This document shows, in pieces, positions 24,474 through 31,377 of a stretch of DNA of 33,427 bases. The notes under the pieces are model-generated. The model was not told where the DNA came from, did no database searches, and saw nothing but the letters and a program-made list of their open reading frames with translations. Origin of the DNA: Nitrospinota bacterium (GTDB lineage: Bacteria > Nitrospinota > Nitrospinia > JACRGO01); assembly GCA_016212295.1 (NCBI GenBank), contig JACRGO010000136.1:1-33427 (forward strand). Direction: 5' to 3'. Each line of letters opens with the position of its first letter. Position 1 is the stretch's first letter. Position numbers and translations under genes: made by a program.

Positions 24474-24764
24474 ATGCGCGAGATAAATTCCCCGGATAGG
24501 CGAGGTAAGTATCTATCAACCTTTTTAATATGCCTCCTTTTTCTTTTCACCCTGGCGGCCGCATTCCACCATCACAATGATGGAGTCGACCACCCAGACT
24601 GTCCCATCTGCCTTACAACGCGGCAGCAGTCCGCCGCGGAACTGAAAATCTCCTTTTGCCTCATTCATCCGGATTTCAAAGGCGCCGCCTTATTCAGCAA
24701 ACCCCGGATTTTTACTTCCAACGCGGTATTTACTCCCGCCAATAACCGCGCTCCTCCCGCCTGA
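24474..24764 (+). CDS. Small secreted His/Cys protein of the metal-uptake locus
   Basis: A protein of about 96 residues, best started at ATG 24474 (MREINSPDRRGKYL); a longer frame from 24363 would run through the terminator stem and is rejected. A hydrophobic segment (LSTFLICLLFLFTLAAAF) looks like a signal peptide or membrane anchor. It is followed directly by HHHNDGVDHPDCPICLTTR, a possible metal-binding motif. Small proteins of this design often precede metal transport genes; the family resembles DUF2946 in style but I cannot confirm it. It lies upstream of an outer-membrane protein and ABC importer genes, which suggests a zinc- or metal-related role. Confidence 0.6.
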   Translation: MREINSPDRRGKYLSTFLICLLFLFTLAAAFHHHNDGVDHPDCPICLTTRQQSAAELKISFCLIHPDFKGAALFSKPRIFTSNAVFTPANNRAPPA

Positions 24765-24772
24765 AAATTTTC

Positions 24773-24963
24773 AGGCAACTCAATTCTTAACATTATTCAT
24801 CGGCAGAGGGAGCTACATCCCCCTTAATCCCCCTTGTTGAGGGGGAATCCGGTAGCGCCCCTAAAAGAGGCTCTGTTTTAATTCCCCCTTAACAAGGGGG
24901 ATGTAAAAAGTAACGAATGAGGCTTTCCCCGATTTTTCATGCAAACCCCGTGAACAGTTGCCA
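24773..24963. repeat. MITE-like element, copy 2
   Basis: GGCAACTCAATTC at the left and GTGAACAGTTGCC (24950-24962) at the right are imperfect inverted ends. Inside are CATCCCCCTTAATCCCCCTT and CCCCCTTAACAAGGGGGATG. The flank GAATGAGGCTTTCCCC matches copy 1. It ends a few bases before the ribosome binding site of the 24977 gene. Confidence 0.7.
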
Positions 24964-24976
24964 TTTGGAGAAAACC

Positions 24977-26173
24977 ATGAAGCGAATAGTATCCACAGTA
25001 TGCCTGCTTGCCCTCTGCTCATTGGCGGCAACGGCCTTCGGACAGGACGAGGGAATGCCGTCGAGTGCGGGCGGATTTTTTGGCGGCAGTTTCCTGACCA
25101 ATCCGAACCTTTCCTTGATTCTCAACACGTTCGCCTACACATCAAACCTAAAGAATGATGAACTTGGAACTCGTGCCATCCCCGGCTTCACCACCCAAGG
25201 GACCGAGCGCCAAAAGGGATTCAATATCGACGCGGCGGAGTTGGTCATCTTTGCCCCGGTGGACCCCTACTTTAACCTTTATACCAACATCCCCATTACC
25301 GATAACGCCATAAGCCTGGAAGAAGCTTTTGTGGTTACCACCTCCCTCCCTGAAGGATTCCAACTGAAAGGGGGAAAATTTAAAAGCAATTTCAGCCGGT
25401 TGGACGCCCAGCATCCCCACGCCTGGGATTTTGCAGATATCGCCCTGCCGTACCGGGCTTTCCTGGGCGGCGAGGGCCTTGGCGGCGAAAAGGGCATACA
25501 GGCCACCTGGCTCCCGGCCTTTCCCATCTACGCCCAATTCGGAGCGGAGGCCCTGCAAGGGGAAAACGACTTGATGTTCGGCGGAAATGCGCGTTCCGGC
25601 CCGCGCGCCTTCTCCTTTTTCGCCAAAAGCTCGGTTGAAACGGCTGACGACTCGACACTTTATTTCGGTCCTTCAGTATTGTTCGGCAGGACCAGGAACG
25701 CCAATGTCACTGATGGCGCCGAGTTCAGCGGCAACAGCGCGCTCTACGTGATGGAAGCGGTCTGGAAATGGAAACCGTCAAAGCAGCAAGGCTTTATACT
25801 CCAAGGCGAATACCTGTACCTGGCCCAGAACGGGAACCTGACGGATAATATTAACGCAAATGTTGATTCGTTGAAACGGCGGCAGGACGGGTTCTATGCC
25901 CAGGGAATTTACCAGTCGGGCCGCTGGCGGTTCGGCGCCCGTTACGACATGCTGGAAGCGTTCGCCGATTCCTTCAGGCGCTCCGGCGCGCAACAGGATT
26001 CAGGCAATGCTCCCTGGCGGACTACAGGGACCGTGGAATTCAATCCGTCCGAGTTCTCCCGCATCCGGCTCCAGTATTCCAATGACCGGTCAGGACGGGA
26101 TGGAAAGGAAAATAATGAATGGTTCATGCAGTTCATATTCGGCATAGGCGCCCACGCGGCGCACTCGTTTTAG
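24977..26173 (+). CDS. Outer-membrane beta-barrel protein of a metal-uptake locus
   Basis: A 398-residue protein. ATG 24977 has GGAG six bases upstream; the signal peptide is MKRIVSTVCLLALCSLAATA, cut near AFGQ. Repeated amphipathic strands and a C-terminal aromatic stretch (EWFMQFIFGIGAH) indicate an outer-membrane barrel. SLEEAFVVTTSLPEGFQLKG and FSRLDAQHPHAWDFAD match the zinc-regulated TonB-type or porin-like outer-membrane protein family found next to Zn importers. It probably lets metal or metal complexes into the periplasm. It precedes the ZnuA/ZnuB-like genes on the same strand after a 141-bp repeat-containing gap. Confidence 0.7.
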   Translation: MKRIVSTVCLLALCSLAATAFGQDEGMPSSAGGFFGGSFLTNPNLSLILNTFAYTSNLKNDELGTRAIPGFTTQGTERQKGFNIDAAELVIFAPVDPYFNLYTNIPITDNAISLEEAFVVTTSLPEGFQLKGGKFKSNFSRLDAQHPHAWDFADIALPYRAFLGGEGLGGEKGIQATWLPAFPIYAQFGAEALQGENDLMFGGNARSGPRAFSFFAKSSVETADDSTLYFGPSVLFGRTRNANVTDGAEFSGNSALYVMEAVWKWKPSKQQGFILQGEYLYLAQNGNLTDNINANVDSLKRRQDGFYAQGIYQSGRWRFGARYDMLEAFADSFRRSGAQQDSGNAPWRTTGTVEFNPSEFSRIRLQYSNDRSGRDGKENNEWFMQFIFGIGAHAAHSF

Positions 26174-26192
26174 GCTCTAAGAAAAATTCATG

Positions 26193-26275
26193 GAACGCGG
26201 ATTTTCGCTGAAAAAAAGGATTCTCGCTGATGAATTTAAGTTAAATCCGCGTGGTTTCCGCGTTTATCCGCGTTC
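26193..26275. repeat. GAACGCGGAT / ATCCGCGTTC inverted repeat
   Basis: GAACGCGGAT (26193-26202) pairs with ATCCGCGTTC (26266-26275). An inner arm, AAATCCGCGTGG, repeats the theme. It lies between the barrel gene and the binding-protein gene. Confidence 0.75.
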
Positions 26276-26314
26276 TATTTCTTTTACGATTTATTCTTGT
26301 CAGGAGGATTCATA

Positions 26315-27220
26315 ATGCGCAAAATACTTATAGCCATATTTCTTTCGTTGGCATTGGCTTGTCCAGCCTTCGCGGAGCTTAACGTTGCAGCCACTCTCCC
26401 CTGGATAGGCAGTCTGGCGATGGAAATCGGCAAGGACAAGATCACAGTGGCGACCCTTGTGAAGCCGAATCAGGACCCCCATATCATCGAGGCAAGACCG
26501 GGCATGATCCTTGCCGGACGAAAGGCCGGCATAATCATGTACAACGGCCTTGATCTGGAAATAGGTTATCTGCCCCTGATTCTTGAGTCGGCCAGGAACC
26601 CGAAAATCATGCCCGGAGCGCCAGGCAATTTCGACTGCTCCAGGTTCGTAAAGGTCCTTGAAAAAAACACTGCCGTGGATCGAAGCATGGGAGACGTTCA
26701 TCCCCTGGGCAACCCGCACTACCACTTCTCTCCAGCCAACGTTCTCCTTGTCGCGGAGGGAATGTCGAATGCCCTGGCCGCTCTTGACAGGCCCAATGAA
26801 GGCTTCTACATGGAAAATTTAAGGAACTTCACGGAGCGCCTCAAGGAAAGGCAAAAGAAGTGGAGCGCCATATCCCTTAAAGGAAAAAAATTTGTCGCCT
26901 ACCATAAGCTGTTCGAGTATCTTGCCTCCGGGTTCGGGTTTCAGATCACCAATTACGTTGAGCAGAAGCCCGGCATTCCTCCGTCAGCGGCGCACATTGA
27001 GGGCCTTATCGAGGACATGAAGGCCAATAAACCGGACGGCATTCTTACAACGGCCTTTTACGGGAAGAAAGAGGCGGAGTCAATCTCCTCAAAAACCGGG
27101 ATAAAGGTCATTGTACTTCCCGCCGACGTCGGCTCCGAAAAAGGGACCGGCGACTGGTTCGCCTTCATGGACCAGGTTCTCGCTATAGTAAACGCAAGCG
27201 TTGACTATCACCCTCAATAA
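26315..27220 (+). CDS. Metal ABC transporter substrate-binding protein (ZnuA-like)
   Basis: A 301-residue protein. ATG 26315 follows AGGAGG at 26302-26307; the signal peptide is MRKILIAIFLSLALACPAFA. Metal-ligand motifs of cluster A-I binding proteins are present: NQDPHIIEARP, LGNPHYHFSP, FVAYHKLFEYLAS and an Asp in LPADVGSE. Such proteins bind Zn2+ or Mn2+ in the periplasm and hand it to a ZnuB-type permease. GNPHYHFSP with three His favours zinc. The long His-rich loop of classical ZnuA is absent. The permease gene starts 10 bases downstream. Confidence 0.88.
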   Translation: MRKILIAIFLSLALACPAFAELNVAATLPWIGSLAMEIGKDKITVATLVKPNQDPHIIEARPGMILAGRKAGIIMYNGLDLEIGYLPLILESARNPKIMPGAPGNFDCSRFVKVLEKNTAVDRSMGDVHPLGNPHYHFSPANVLLVAEGMSNALAALDRPNEGFYMENLRNFTERLKERQKKWSAISLKGKKFVAYHKLFEYLASGFGFQITNYVEQKPGIPPSAAHIEGLIEDMKANKPDGILTTAFYGKKEAESISSKTGIKVIVLPADVGSEKGTGDWFAFMDQVLAIVNASVDYHPQ

Positions 27221-27230
27221 CGAGGAAATA

Positions 27231-28031
27231 ATGGAAACCATCAATTTCTTGCTGTATCCTTTTCTGGCTTGCCTGCTCCTGATCCTCATTCACACATATT
27301 TCGGGATACACATCCTGGAGCGGGGAATTATCTTTGTTGACCTGGCCCTGGCCCAATTCATCGGCATAGGGATAGCCCTGTCCTTTGTTTTAGGGGAGGA
27401 GCATGGTTTTCTTCTCTCCACTGGCTTCGCCCTTTTCGGCGCCTTCATCCTGTCGTTATCCAAAAAGGCGTCCAGGTATGTGAACATAGAGGCTTTTATC
27501 GGGGTCCTCTACATCTTCTCCTTCTCAGCGAGCATTCTGATTCTGGATAAAAGCCCGCACGGACTGGAAGAGTTCAAGTCCATCATGAACGGCAACATCA
27601 TCTGGGTGACCCCAAAGGACATCCTTTCCACCTTCATGGTCTATGGGGTGGTCGGCGCGTTGCATTTTTTCCTGCGCAAGCAATTTTACGCGCTTACCTT
27701 TGAGGGGAGGGGGAGTTTTTTCATGGAACTTCTCTTCTTTTCCAGCTTTGCCATAGTGCTTGTCAAATCAGTGCATATCGCGGGCATTCTCCAGGTCTTT
27801 TCGTTCCTTGTTATTCCGGCCTTGGCCGGACGCCTCTTCTTCCGGGAGCCGTTCAAGGCCCTCATGGCCGGCTGGCTGGTGGGAGCGCTGGTAAGCATGG
27901 GAGGGATTTTCCTGTCGTTTGAACTGGATATCCCCACCGCGCCGGTCATTGTAGAGGGGCTGTCTCTGTTTTTTTTCGCCCTGCTGGCATTAAAGATTTG
28001 CGGCAAAATGAAAGGAACTGAAAACGTATGA
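27231..28031 (+). CDS. Metal ABC transporter permease (ZnuB-like)
   Basis: A 266-residue ABC-3 family membrane protein. ATG 27231 has GAGG six bases upstream; a longer frame from 27201 overlaps the binding-protein gene and lacks a better site. There are about eight membrane helices. RGIIFVDLALAQFIGIGIAL is the conserved second-helix motif of the family, and ILQVFSFLVIPALAGRLFF the cytoplasmic coupling region. It forms the membrane channel of a zinc or manganese importer. No ATPase subunit (ZnuC) lies before or after it in this window, which is unusual; it may be encoded elsewhere. Confidence 0.88.
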   Translation: METINFLLYPFLACLLLILIHTYFGIHILERGIIFVDLALAQFIGIGIALSFVLGEEHGFLLSTGFALFGAFILSLSKKASRYVNIEAFIGVLYIFSFSASILILDKSPHGLEEFKSIMNGNIIWVTPKDILSTFMVYGVVGALHFFLRKQFYALTFEGRGSFFMELLFFSSFAIVLVKSVHIAGILQVFSFLVIPALAGRLFFREPFKALMAGWLVGALVSMGGIFLSFELDIPTAPVIVEGLSLFFFALLALKICGKMKGTENV

Positions 28032-28108
28032 ACAGGGAAAAAATATTTTTTGTAATGATAGCCTGCTGCGCCATGTTGTCTTACAAATGCCGGGTTCTGG
28101 CCGAATAG
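28028..28108 (+). pseudogene. Signal-peptide stub, truncated secreted gene
   Basis: ATG 28028 overlaps the stop of the permease gene (ATGA). The 26-residue product MNREKIFFVMIACCAMLSYK...LAE ends at TAG 28106. It looks like a signal peptide whose mature protein has been lost. The other strand of the same bases holds the C-terminus of the 28081-28206 gene. Confidence 0.45.
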
Positions 28109-28206
28109 CCGGATACATCACGGATGATGGAAACATAAAGGATAAGGCCTATGATGGAATACGTAATCGCCATTGTCACAAGCAACGCGGCAAATTTTAA
28201 AATCAT
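28081..28206 (-). CDS. Small one-helix membrane protein, hypothetical
   Basis: A 41-residue protein MILKFAALLVTMAITYSIIG, LILYVSIIRDVSGYSA, with one membrane segment. ATG 28206 has GGGG about 9-12 bases upstream. It lies downstream of the tetrahaem cytochrome gene on the same strand. Many small proteins accompany cytochrome complexes, but no family is recognisable. It overlaps the stub at 28028-28108 on the opposite strand; the two are unlikely to be both real. Confidence 0.4.
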   Translation of the reverse strand: MILKFAALLVTMAITYSIIGLILYVSIIRDVSGYSARTRHL

Positions 28207-28290
28207 TTTGGTTTGAACCCCTTTTTGTATAAAATACGTCCCCCTTTTGAATTGTTTTTCACCCTAATGACTTCGCCCTAACGGCGTTAA

Positions 28291-28776
28291 TTATTTATGG
28301 CAAGTCAGGCATAACTCTCCGTTGGCGTTCGCCCTTCTCAGGAAATAGGTTTTGTGTTTTTTCCCCTTCGAGAAAAATCCGCCGAAAAGGGATGAAGAAA
28401 TATATCTGTGCTCGGATTCGCAGGCGCTGTGGGGATAATGACAGGTTACGCAGGTAATCTTGCTATCTTTTAAAGGCAAATCAGCGGGGACCGCGAAATC
28501 CACAAGCACATCCGTGGGATGGCTTCTTTCCCCGTATTCATGGCATTTGGTGCATAGGTTAGTTACATCATCCTTAATGGGAGCGGTTATTTTCCCGGTG
28601 CAAATTTCCCCGGGCTGGACCTCCGGTTTTTCCGTGTGGCATTCCGCGCACTTGGCGGGGTCTCTGAGGTCTTTATGTGAGTCTCCATGCTCGGCGTGTC
28701 CTGCGTCCGCGAAGAGGGCCAATCCAAGAAGCAGGAAGAGCAGGCTTTTTGAACGGGCATTTAAAAGCGTAGCCAT
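28291..28776 (-). CDS. Periplasmic tetrahaem cytochrome c
   Basis: A 161-residue protein. ATG 28776 has AGGAG 9 bases upstream; the longer frame from 28881 is not needed. The signal peptide is about MATLLNARSKSLLFLLLGLA with cleavage near AGHA. Four CxxCH haem-binding sites are visible: CAECH, CTKCH, CVTCH and CLTCH, the last at the very C-terminus (LCLTCHK). The spacing resembles NapC/NrfH-unlike, doubled-motif cytochromes that carry electrons in the periplasm. YPHSACESEH after the third haem may supply distal His ligands. It follows a B12-regulated pair on the same strand but is separated by 189 bases that hold a signal-peptide stub. Confidence 0.85.
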   Translation of the reverse strand: MATLLNARSKSLLFLLLGLALFADAGHAEHGDSHKDLRDPAKCAECHTEKPEVQPGEICTGKITAPIKDDVTNLCTKCHEYGERSHPTDVLVDFAVPADLPLKDSKITCVTCHYPHSACESEHRYISSSLFGGFFSKGKKHKTYFLRRANANGELCLTCHK

Positions 28777-28837
28777 CGCGCTTCTCCTAAAACACAAAAC
28801 CAGTTTTGCCGAGAAGGCATTATCATGCACTTCGCCG

Positions 28838-28945
28838 TCAAAAACGGACAGATCGGAATCGATAAGTACGGGCATGAACAAGAGAAGGCGTTAATAAAAC
28901 AATGGATAAAATGGGCAGCCATTTTCCGGCGAATGATGATTTCAT
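28838..28945 (-). pseudogene. Signal-peptide stub with strong ribosome binding site
   Basis: AGGAGG precedes ATG 28945, which opens MKSSFAGKWLPILSIVLLTP with a signal peptide to SLVHA. The frame ends at TGA 28838 after 35 residues (RTYRFRSVRF). The strong start and the complete signal peptide without a mature domain point to a truncated exported protein. It lies between the cytochrome gene and the 28966 membrane protein. Confidence 0.5.
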
Positions 28946-28965
28946 ATTTCCCTCCTGATATTTTT

Positions 28966-29379
28966 TCAGTTTTGGCTGCTTTGTTTCCAAAGAATTCCAA
29001 GAATCAGGCCAAGCACAAAACTCAGGAAAAAACCCTGAATTGCCTGTTCGCCTTCAAAGTGGTATCTTGCGGGCGCGGCCAAATGGAGGAAGACGCCTCC
29101 CGCAAAAAAAAGCAGCCATATACTTACAGACAAGGCAATCGCGTTTTGAATGATCCCATTGAAGGGAAGTTTATCCCTCAACACTTCCATAAAAGCTCCA
29201 AGAACCAAACCAAAACCAGCCCCGCCCGTAAGAAAAACAGGAAAGTCCTGGAGAAGTCCAAAGTCAAATTCAAAAACTTTTGTGGCGGACGCAAACATTA
29301 GAACAGCAATTCCCCATATCATTCCGGATAAAACGCCAAGAGAAATCCCTTTACGTAAATTAATTGTGTTTGAATGCAT
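28966..29379 (-). CDS. B12-riboswitch-linked membrane protein, unknown
   Basis: A 137-residue protein. ATG 29379 (MHSNTINLRKGISLGVLSG) has GGAG 6 bases upstream, better than the ATG at 29391. There are three or four membrane helices: GMIWGIAVLMFASATKVFEF, FLTGGAGFGLVLGAFMEVL, AIALSVSIWLLFFAGGVFL and FFLSFVLGLILGILW. I do not recognise the family. It starts 17 bases after the cbtB stop and shares the riboswitch-controlled transcript. Its place where cbtA normally stands suggests that it is the membrane partner of CbtB, but it is shorter than the usual CbtA. A cobalt-uptake role is inferred from context only. Confidence 0.6.
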   Translation of the reverse strand: MHSNTINLRKGISLGVLSGMIWGIAVLMFASATKVFEFDFGLLQDFPVFLTGGAGFGLVLGAFMEVLRDKLPFNGIIQNAIALSVSIWLLFFAGGVFLHLAAPARYHFEGEQAIQGFFLSFVLGLILGILWKQSSQN

Positions 29380-29395
29380 TTTTTTCTCCATTCAA

Positions 29396-29572
29396 TTAAT
29401 GGCATGAAATGCCGATAGAATGCCTGAAATCGTGAAACAAATCGTGAACGCCAGGTATAGCCGAGTCAAAGCCATAAACCGCAATACCCATTAAAACCGC
29501 CACGCCCAGGGCCGCAATCGCAAGAACGGCATTTGTTTTATTTACGCCTTCCGGTAATACTGTTTTTTCCAT
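29396..29572 (-). CDS. cbtB: Cobalt transporter subunit CbtB-like
   Basis: A 58-residue protein too short for routine gene calling. ATG 29572 follows AAAGGAGG with 10 bases spacing. One membrane helix lies at TNAVLAIAALGVAVLMGIAV. The C-terminus HDLFHDFRHSIGISCH matches the family's His-rich end (HDxFHDxRH...CH), thought to bind cobalt. It lies directly behind a cobalamin riboswitch and its terminator, the usual control of cbtAB. Function: cobalt supply for B12 synthesis. Confidence 0.85.
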   Translation of the reverse strand: MEKTVLPEGVNKTNAVLAIAALGVAVLMGIAVYGFDSAIPGVHDLFHDFRHSIGISCH

Positions 29573-29592
29573 GCAATTTCACCTCCTTTCCC

Positions 29593-29629
29593 AAAAAAAA
29601 ATCCCCGGCCTTTAAAAAAAAGGCCGGGG
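29593..29629 (-). terminator. Riboswitch expression-platform terminator
   Basis: On the minus strand CCCCGGCCTTT pairs with AAAGGCCGGGG, followed by a T-rich run (29600-29593). It lies between the riboswitch and the cbtB ribosome binding site, as expected if B12 binding stops transcription. Confidence 0.85.
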
Positions 29630-29689
29630 ATTCCGTTTTTAATTCCCGGTTCAAAAGCGCAACCCACCACCACGTAGATCGCATTGAGA

Positions 29690-29860
29690 GTATTTCCATC
29701 AGGCAGGTCTTCTGGCTCCCGGATCATCCTACTTGCCGCGCCTTCCCATCCTTAATGGACAGTGGCATTTTGCGGTGTTCGTCTCCGGTTACAGCGGCGG
29801 GTCCGCAACGGTTTTTCACCGTTTTCCCTAAAAGCCCCTTGGGGCGCCAGTGGATTTTCA
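29690..29860 (-). promoter_or_regulatory. Cobalamin riboswitch
   Basis: The minus-strand RNA contains, in order, GCCGCTGTAACCGG, AATGCCACTG, GGGAAGGCG and AGCCAGAAGACCTGCC. These are the conserved blocks of the adenosylcobalamin riboswitch, ending in the B12 box. Downstream are a terminator and cbtB. When cobalamin is plentiful it should fold to favour the terminator and reduce cobalt-uptake gene expression. Confidence 0.93.
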
Positions 29861-29861
29861 T

Positions 29862-29890
29862 AGATTAAAGTATTACTATTTGTTTGTCAA
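29862..29890 (-). promoter_or_regulatory. Promoter of the riboswitch-cbtB operon
   Basis: TTGACA (29890-29885), a 17-bp spacer and TAATCT (29867-29862) on the minus strand. Transcription would begin close to the first base of the riboswitch. Confidence 0.7.
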
Positions 29891-29985
29891 GTTGCAATCT
29901 TTATGCGGTTATTTTAAAAAAAGGGAAAACCATTCACGACTATATAGGGTTTTTGCCAAAACCGGATATTCCTATTGAAGATGTT

Positions 29986-30294
29986 ATGCTCCAGACAAAA
30001 GATAACATAATCTTAACAATCCAAAGAAATCAAAATCAGATTAGGGGATTCGGAGTTAAAAGACTTGGCCTATTTGGTTCTTTTGTCCGGGAAGAACAAA
30101 ATTCTGAAAGTGATATTGATTTATTAGTTGAATTTGAACCGGGCAAAAAGACTTTTGATAACTTAATGCGCCTTTATTTTGTTTTAAAAGAATTATTTAA
30201 CCAGCCCATTGAATTAGTAACCACTGAATCTCTCAGCCCATATATAAAACCATACATTATAAGTGAGGTTGAATATGCCGATATCACCCCTTGA
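29986..30294 (+). CDS. mntA: MNT-type nucleotidyltransferase antitoxin
   Basis: A 102-residue protein, start ATG 29986 (MLQTKDNIILTIQRNQ) preferred to the unsupported frame from 29884. RLGLFGSFVREEQNSESDID is the minimal nucleotidyltransferase motif (GS..., SDIDLLVEF), with the two catalytic Asp. MntA adenylylates the HEPN toxin beside it and so neutralises it. The toxin gene starts inside the end of this one (20-base overlap). This region is AT-rich compared with its neighbours, suggesting horizontal transfer. Confidence 0.85.
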   Translation: MLQTKDNIILTIQRNQNQIRGFGVKRLGLFGSFVREEQNSESDIDLLVEFEPGKKTFDNLMRLYFVLKELFNQPIELVTTESLSPYIKPYIISEVEYADITP

Positions 30295-30628
30295 ATATTT
30301 ACGGCATATTTTAGATGAAACAAAATATATCATTCCTCATGCTAAAAAGTTGGACAAACATTTATTTAAAAAAGACGAGACATTGAAGAGAGCATTTGTC
30401 CGTTGCCTGGAAATCATTGGAGAGGCTACAAAAAAAGTTCCGTCTGATTTTAAAAGTAAATATCCAAATATTGAATGGAAAGAAATGGCGGGTATGAGAG
30501 ATTTATTGATACATAATTATTTTGGCATAGACTACGACATTGTATGGGATGTTGTTGCTAATAAGATACCTGAACTCCAAGAGAAAATCGAAGAAATTTT
30601 CGGAAATGAATCGAAAGGGGCTAAGTAA
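30275..30628 (+). CDS. hepT: HEPN-domain toxin (HepT)
   Basis: A 117-residue protein from ATG 30275 (MPISPLEYLRHIL). The signature GMRDLLIHNYFGIDYDIVW contains the HEPN ribonuclease motif R-x4-6-H (R...HNY). The overlapping MNT gene and this order define the type VII HEPN-MNT system, in which the MNT protein adenylylates the toxin Tyr. The motif is complete. An alternative start at 30263 adds four residues; the Shine-Dalgarno GAGG at about 30265-30268 fits the internal ATG. Confidence 0.88.
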   Translation: MPISPLEYLRHILDETKYIIPHAKKLDKHLFKKDETLKRAFVRCLEIIGEATKKVPSDFKSKYPNIEWKEMAGMRDLLIHNYFGIDYDIVWDVVANKIPELQEKIEEIFGNESKGAK

Positions 30629-30666
30629 AAATTACTAAAGTCGGATACCTCATGACACTACGGCGC

Positions 30667-30981
30667 ATGACTAAATTAGTTTGTCGTTTACTTTTCATTA
30701 TCCTCACGCTTCAGCTTTCGGGCATCACCTGTATAGGCGAAGAGCTTATTTGCCTGGACAGCATGCACAAGGAAAGCAGTTTGATGAAGGCCGGCGGCGA
30801 CAAAGGCCCGGAGCCGTGCCTCTCAATTCCCCATTGCCCTTGCCATCTCAGCTTCACCGCCGGACCGCCCATGGTCCACGCGCTGTATTCCCCTATTATC
30901 TCGTCTGTCATGCCTTCAAGGCCTCAAACCATCAAAAGCATCGCGTACAGCATCTTTCAACCCCCAAAAACCTTCCTTTAA
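30667..30981 (+). CDS. Small secreted Cys-containing protein of the efflux locus
   Basis: About 104 residues from ATG 30667 (MTKLVCRLLFIILTLQL) or 30652. A signal peptide of about 24 residues ends near TCIG. The mature part has Cys in EELICLDSM, PEPCLSIPHCPCHLSF. The design resembles the small uncharacterised protein that often precedes czc/cus efflux genes, but no named family is recognisable. No clear ribosome binding site. The efflux gene lies 396 bases downstream. Confidence 0.5.
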   Translation: MTKLVCRLLFIILTLQLSGITCIGEELICLDSMHKESSLMKAGGDKGPEPCLSIPHCPCHLSFTAGPPMVHALYSPIISSVMPSRPQTIKSIAYSIFQPPKTFL

Positions 30982-31377
30982 TTCCTCGCTGTTTTATTCG
31001 CGGGCAGAAATTCGCGGGATGCGGCGCCGCTCTCGGCGTCTTATCCTGCTTATTTTGCCCATCCCTGTTTTGACAGTATAGGAATTTCCGTTTTTAATCT
31101 TTAAAAAGTCAAATAGATATATGAATCACACACACCTTGATCCCCCCTTGCCAGCAGGGGGGAATTGAGTCATGCCTTGCCCCGGGGGAATTTTTGAGAT
31201 ATCCCCCCAAGGGGAATTTTTGAAATATTCCCCCTTAAAAAGGGGGCCAGGGGGATGTCAATTCTTTTTGGTTGCGGCGGAGTAAGGAACGGTTTCAAAC
31301 TGTTCCCTACTAAGCGTTCTATTTTCAGTCCGCCCGAAGGGCGATAAGTTACTTCATGCCTTTCAAAAAGGAGGCTT
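30982..31377. repeat. Repeat-bearing gap before the efflux gene
   Basis: No gene seen. CCCCCTTGCCAGCAGGGGGG (from about 31144), then GGGGGAATTTTTGAGATATC and GGGGAATTTTTGAAATATTC form tandem and inverted copies of the CCCCCTTAA...GGGGGA family. CGCCCGAAGGGCGATAAGTT near 31331 is another dispersed palindrome. AAGGAGG at 31368 is the ribosome binding site of the next gene. Confidence 0.65.

Noticed and set aside
28777-28881. Longer start of the tetrahaem cytochrome
   Set aside because: The ATG at 28776 has a good ribosome site followed by a clear signal peptide; the extension overlaps the stub in another frame.
30681-31073. 130-codon plus-strand frame overlapping the small secreted gene
   Set aside because: It lacks motifs and competes with the frame that has a signal peptide and ordered Cys residues.
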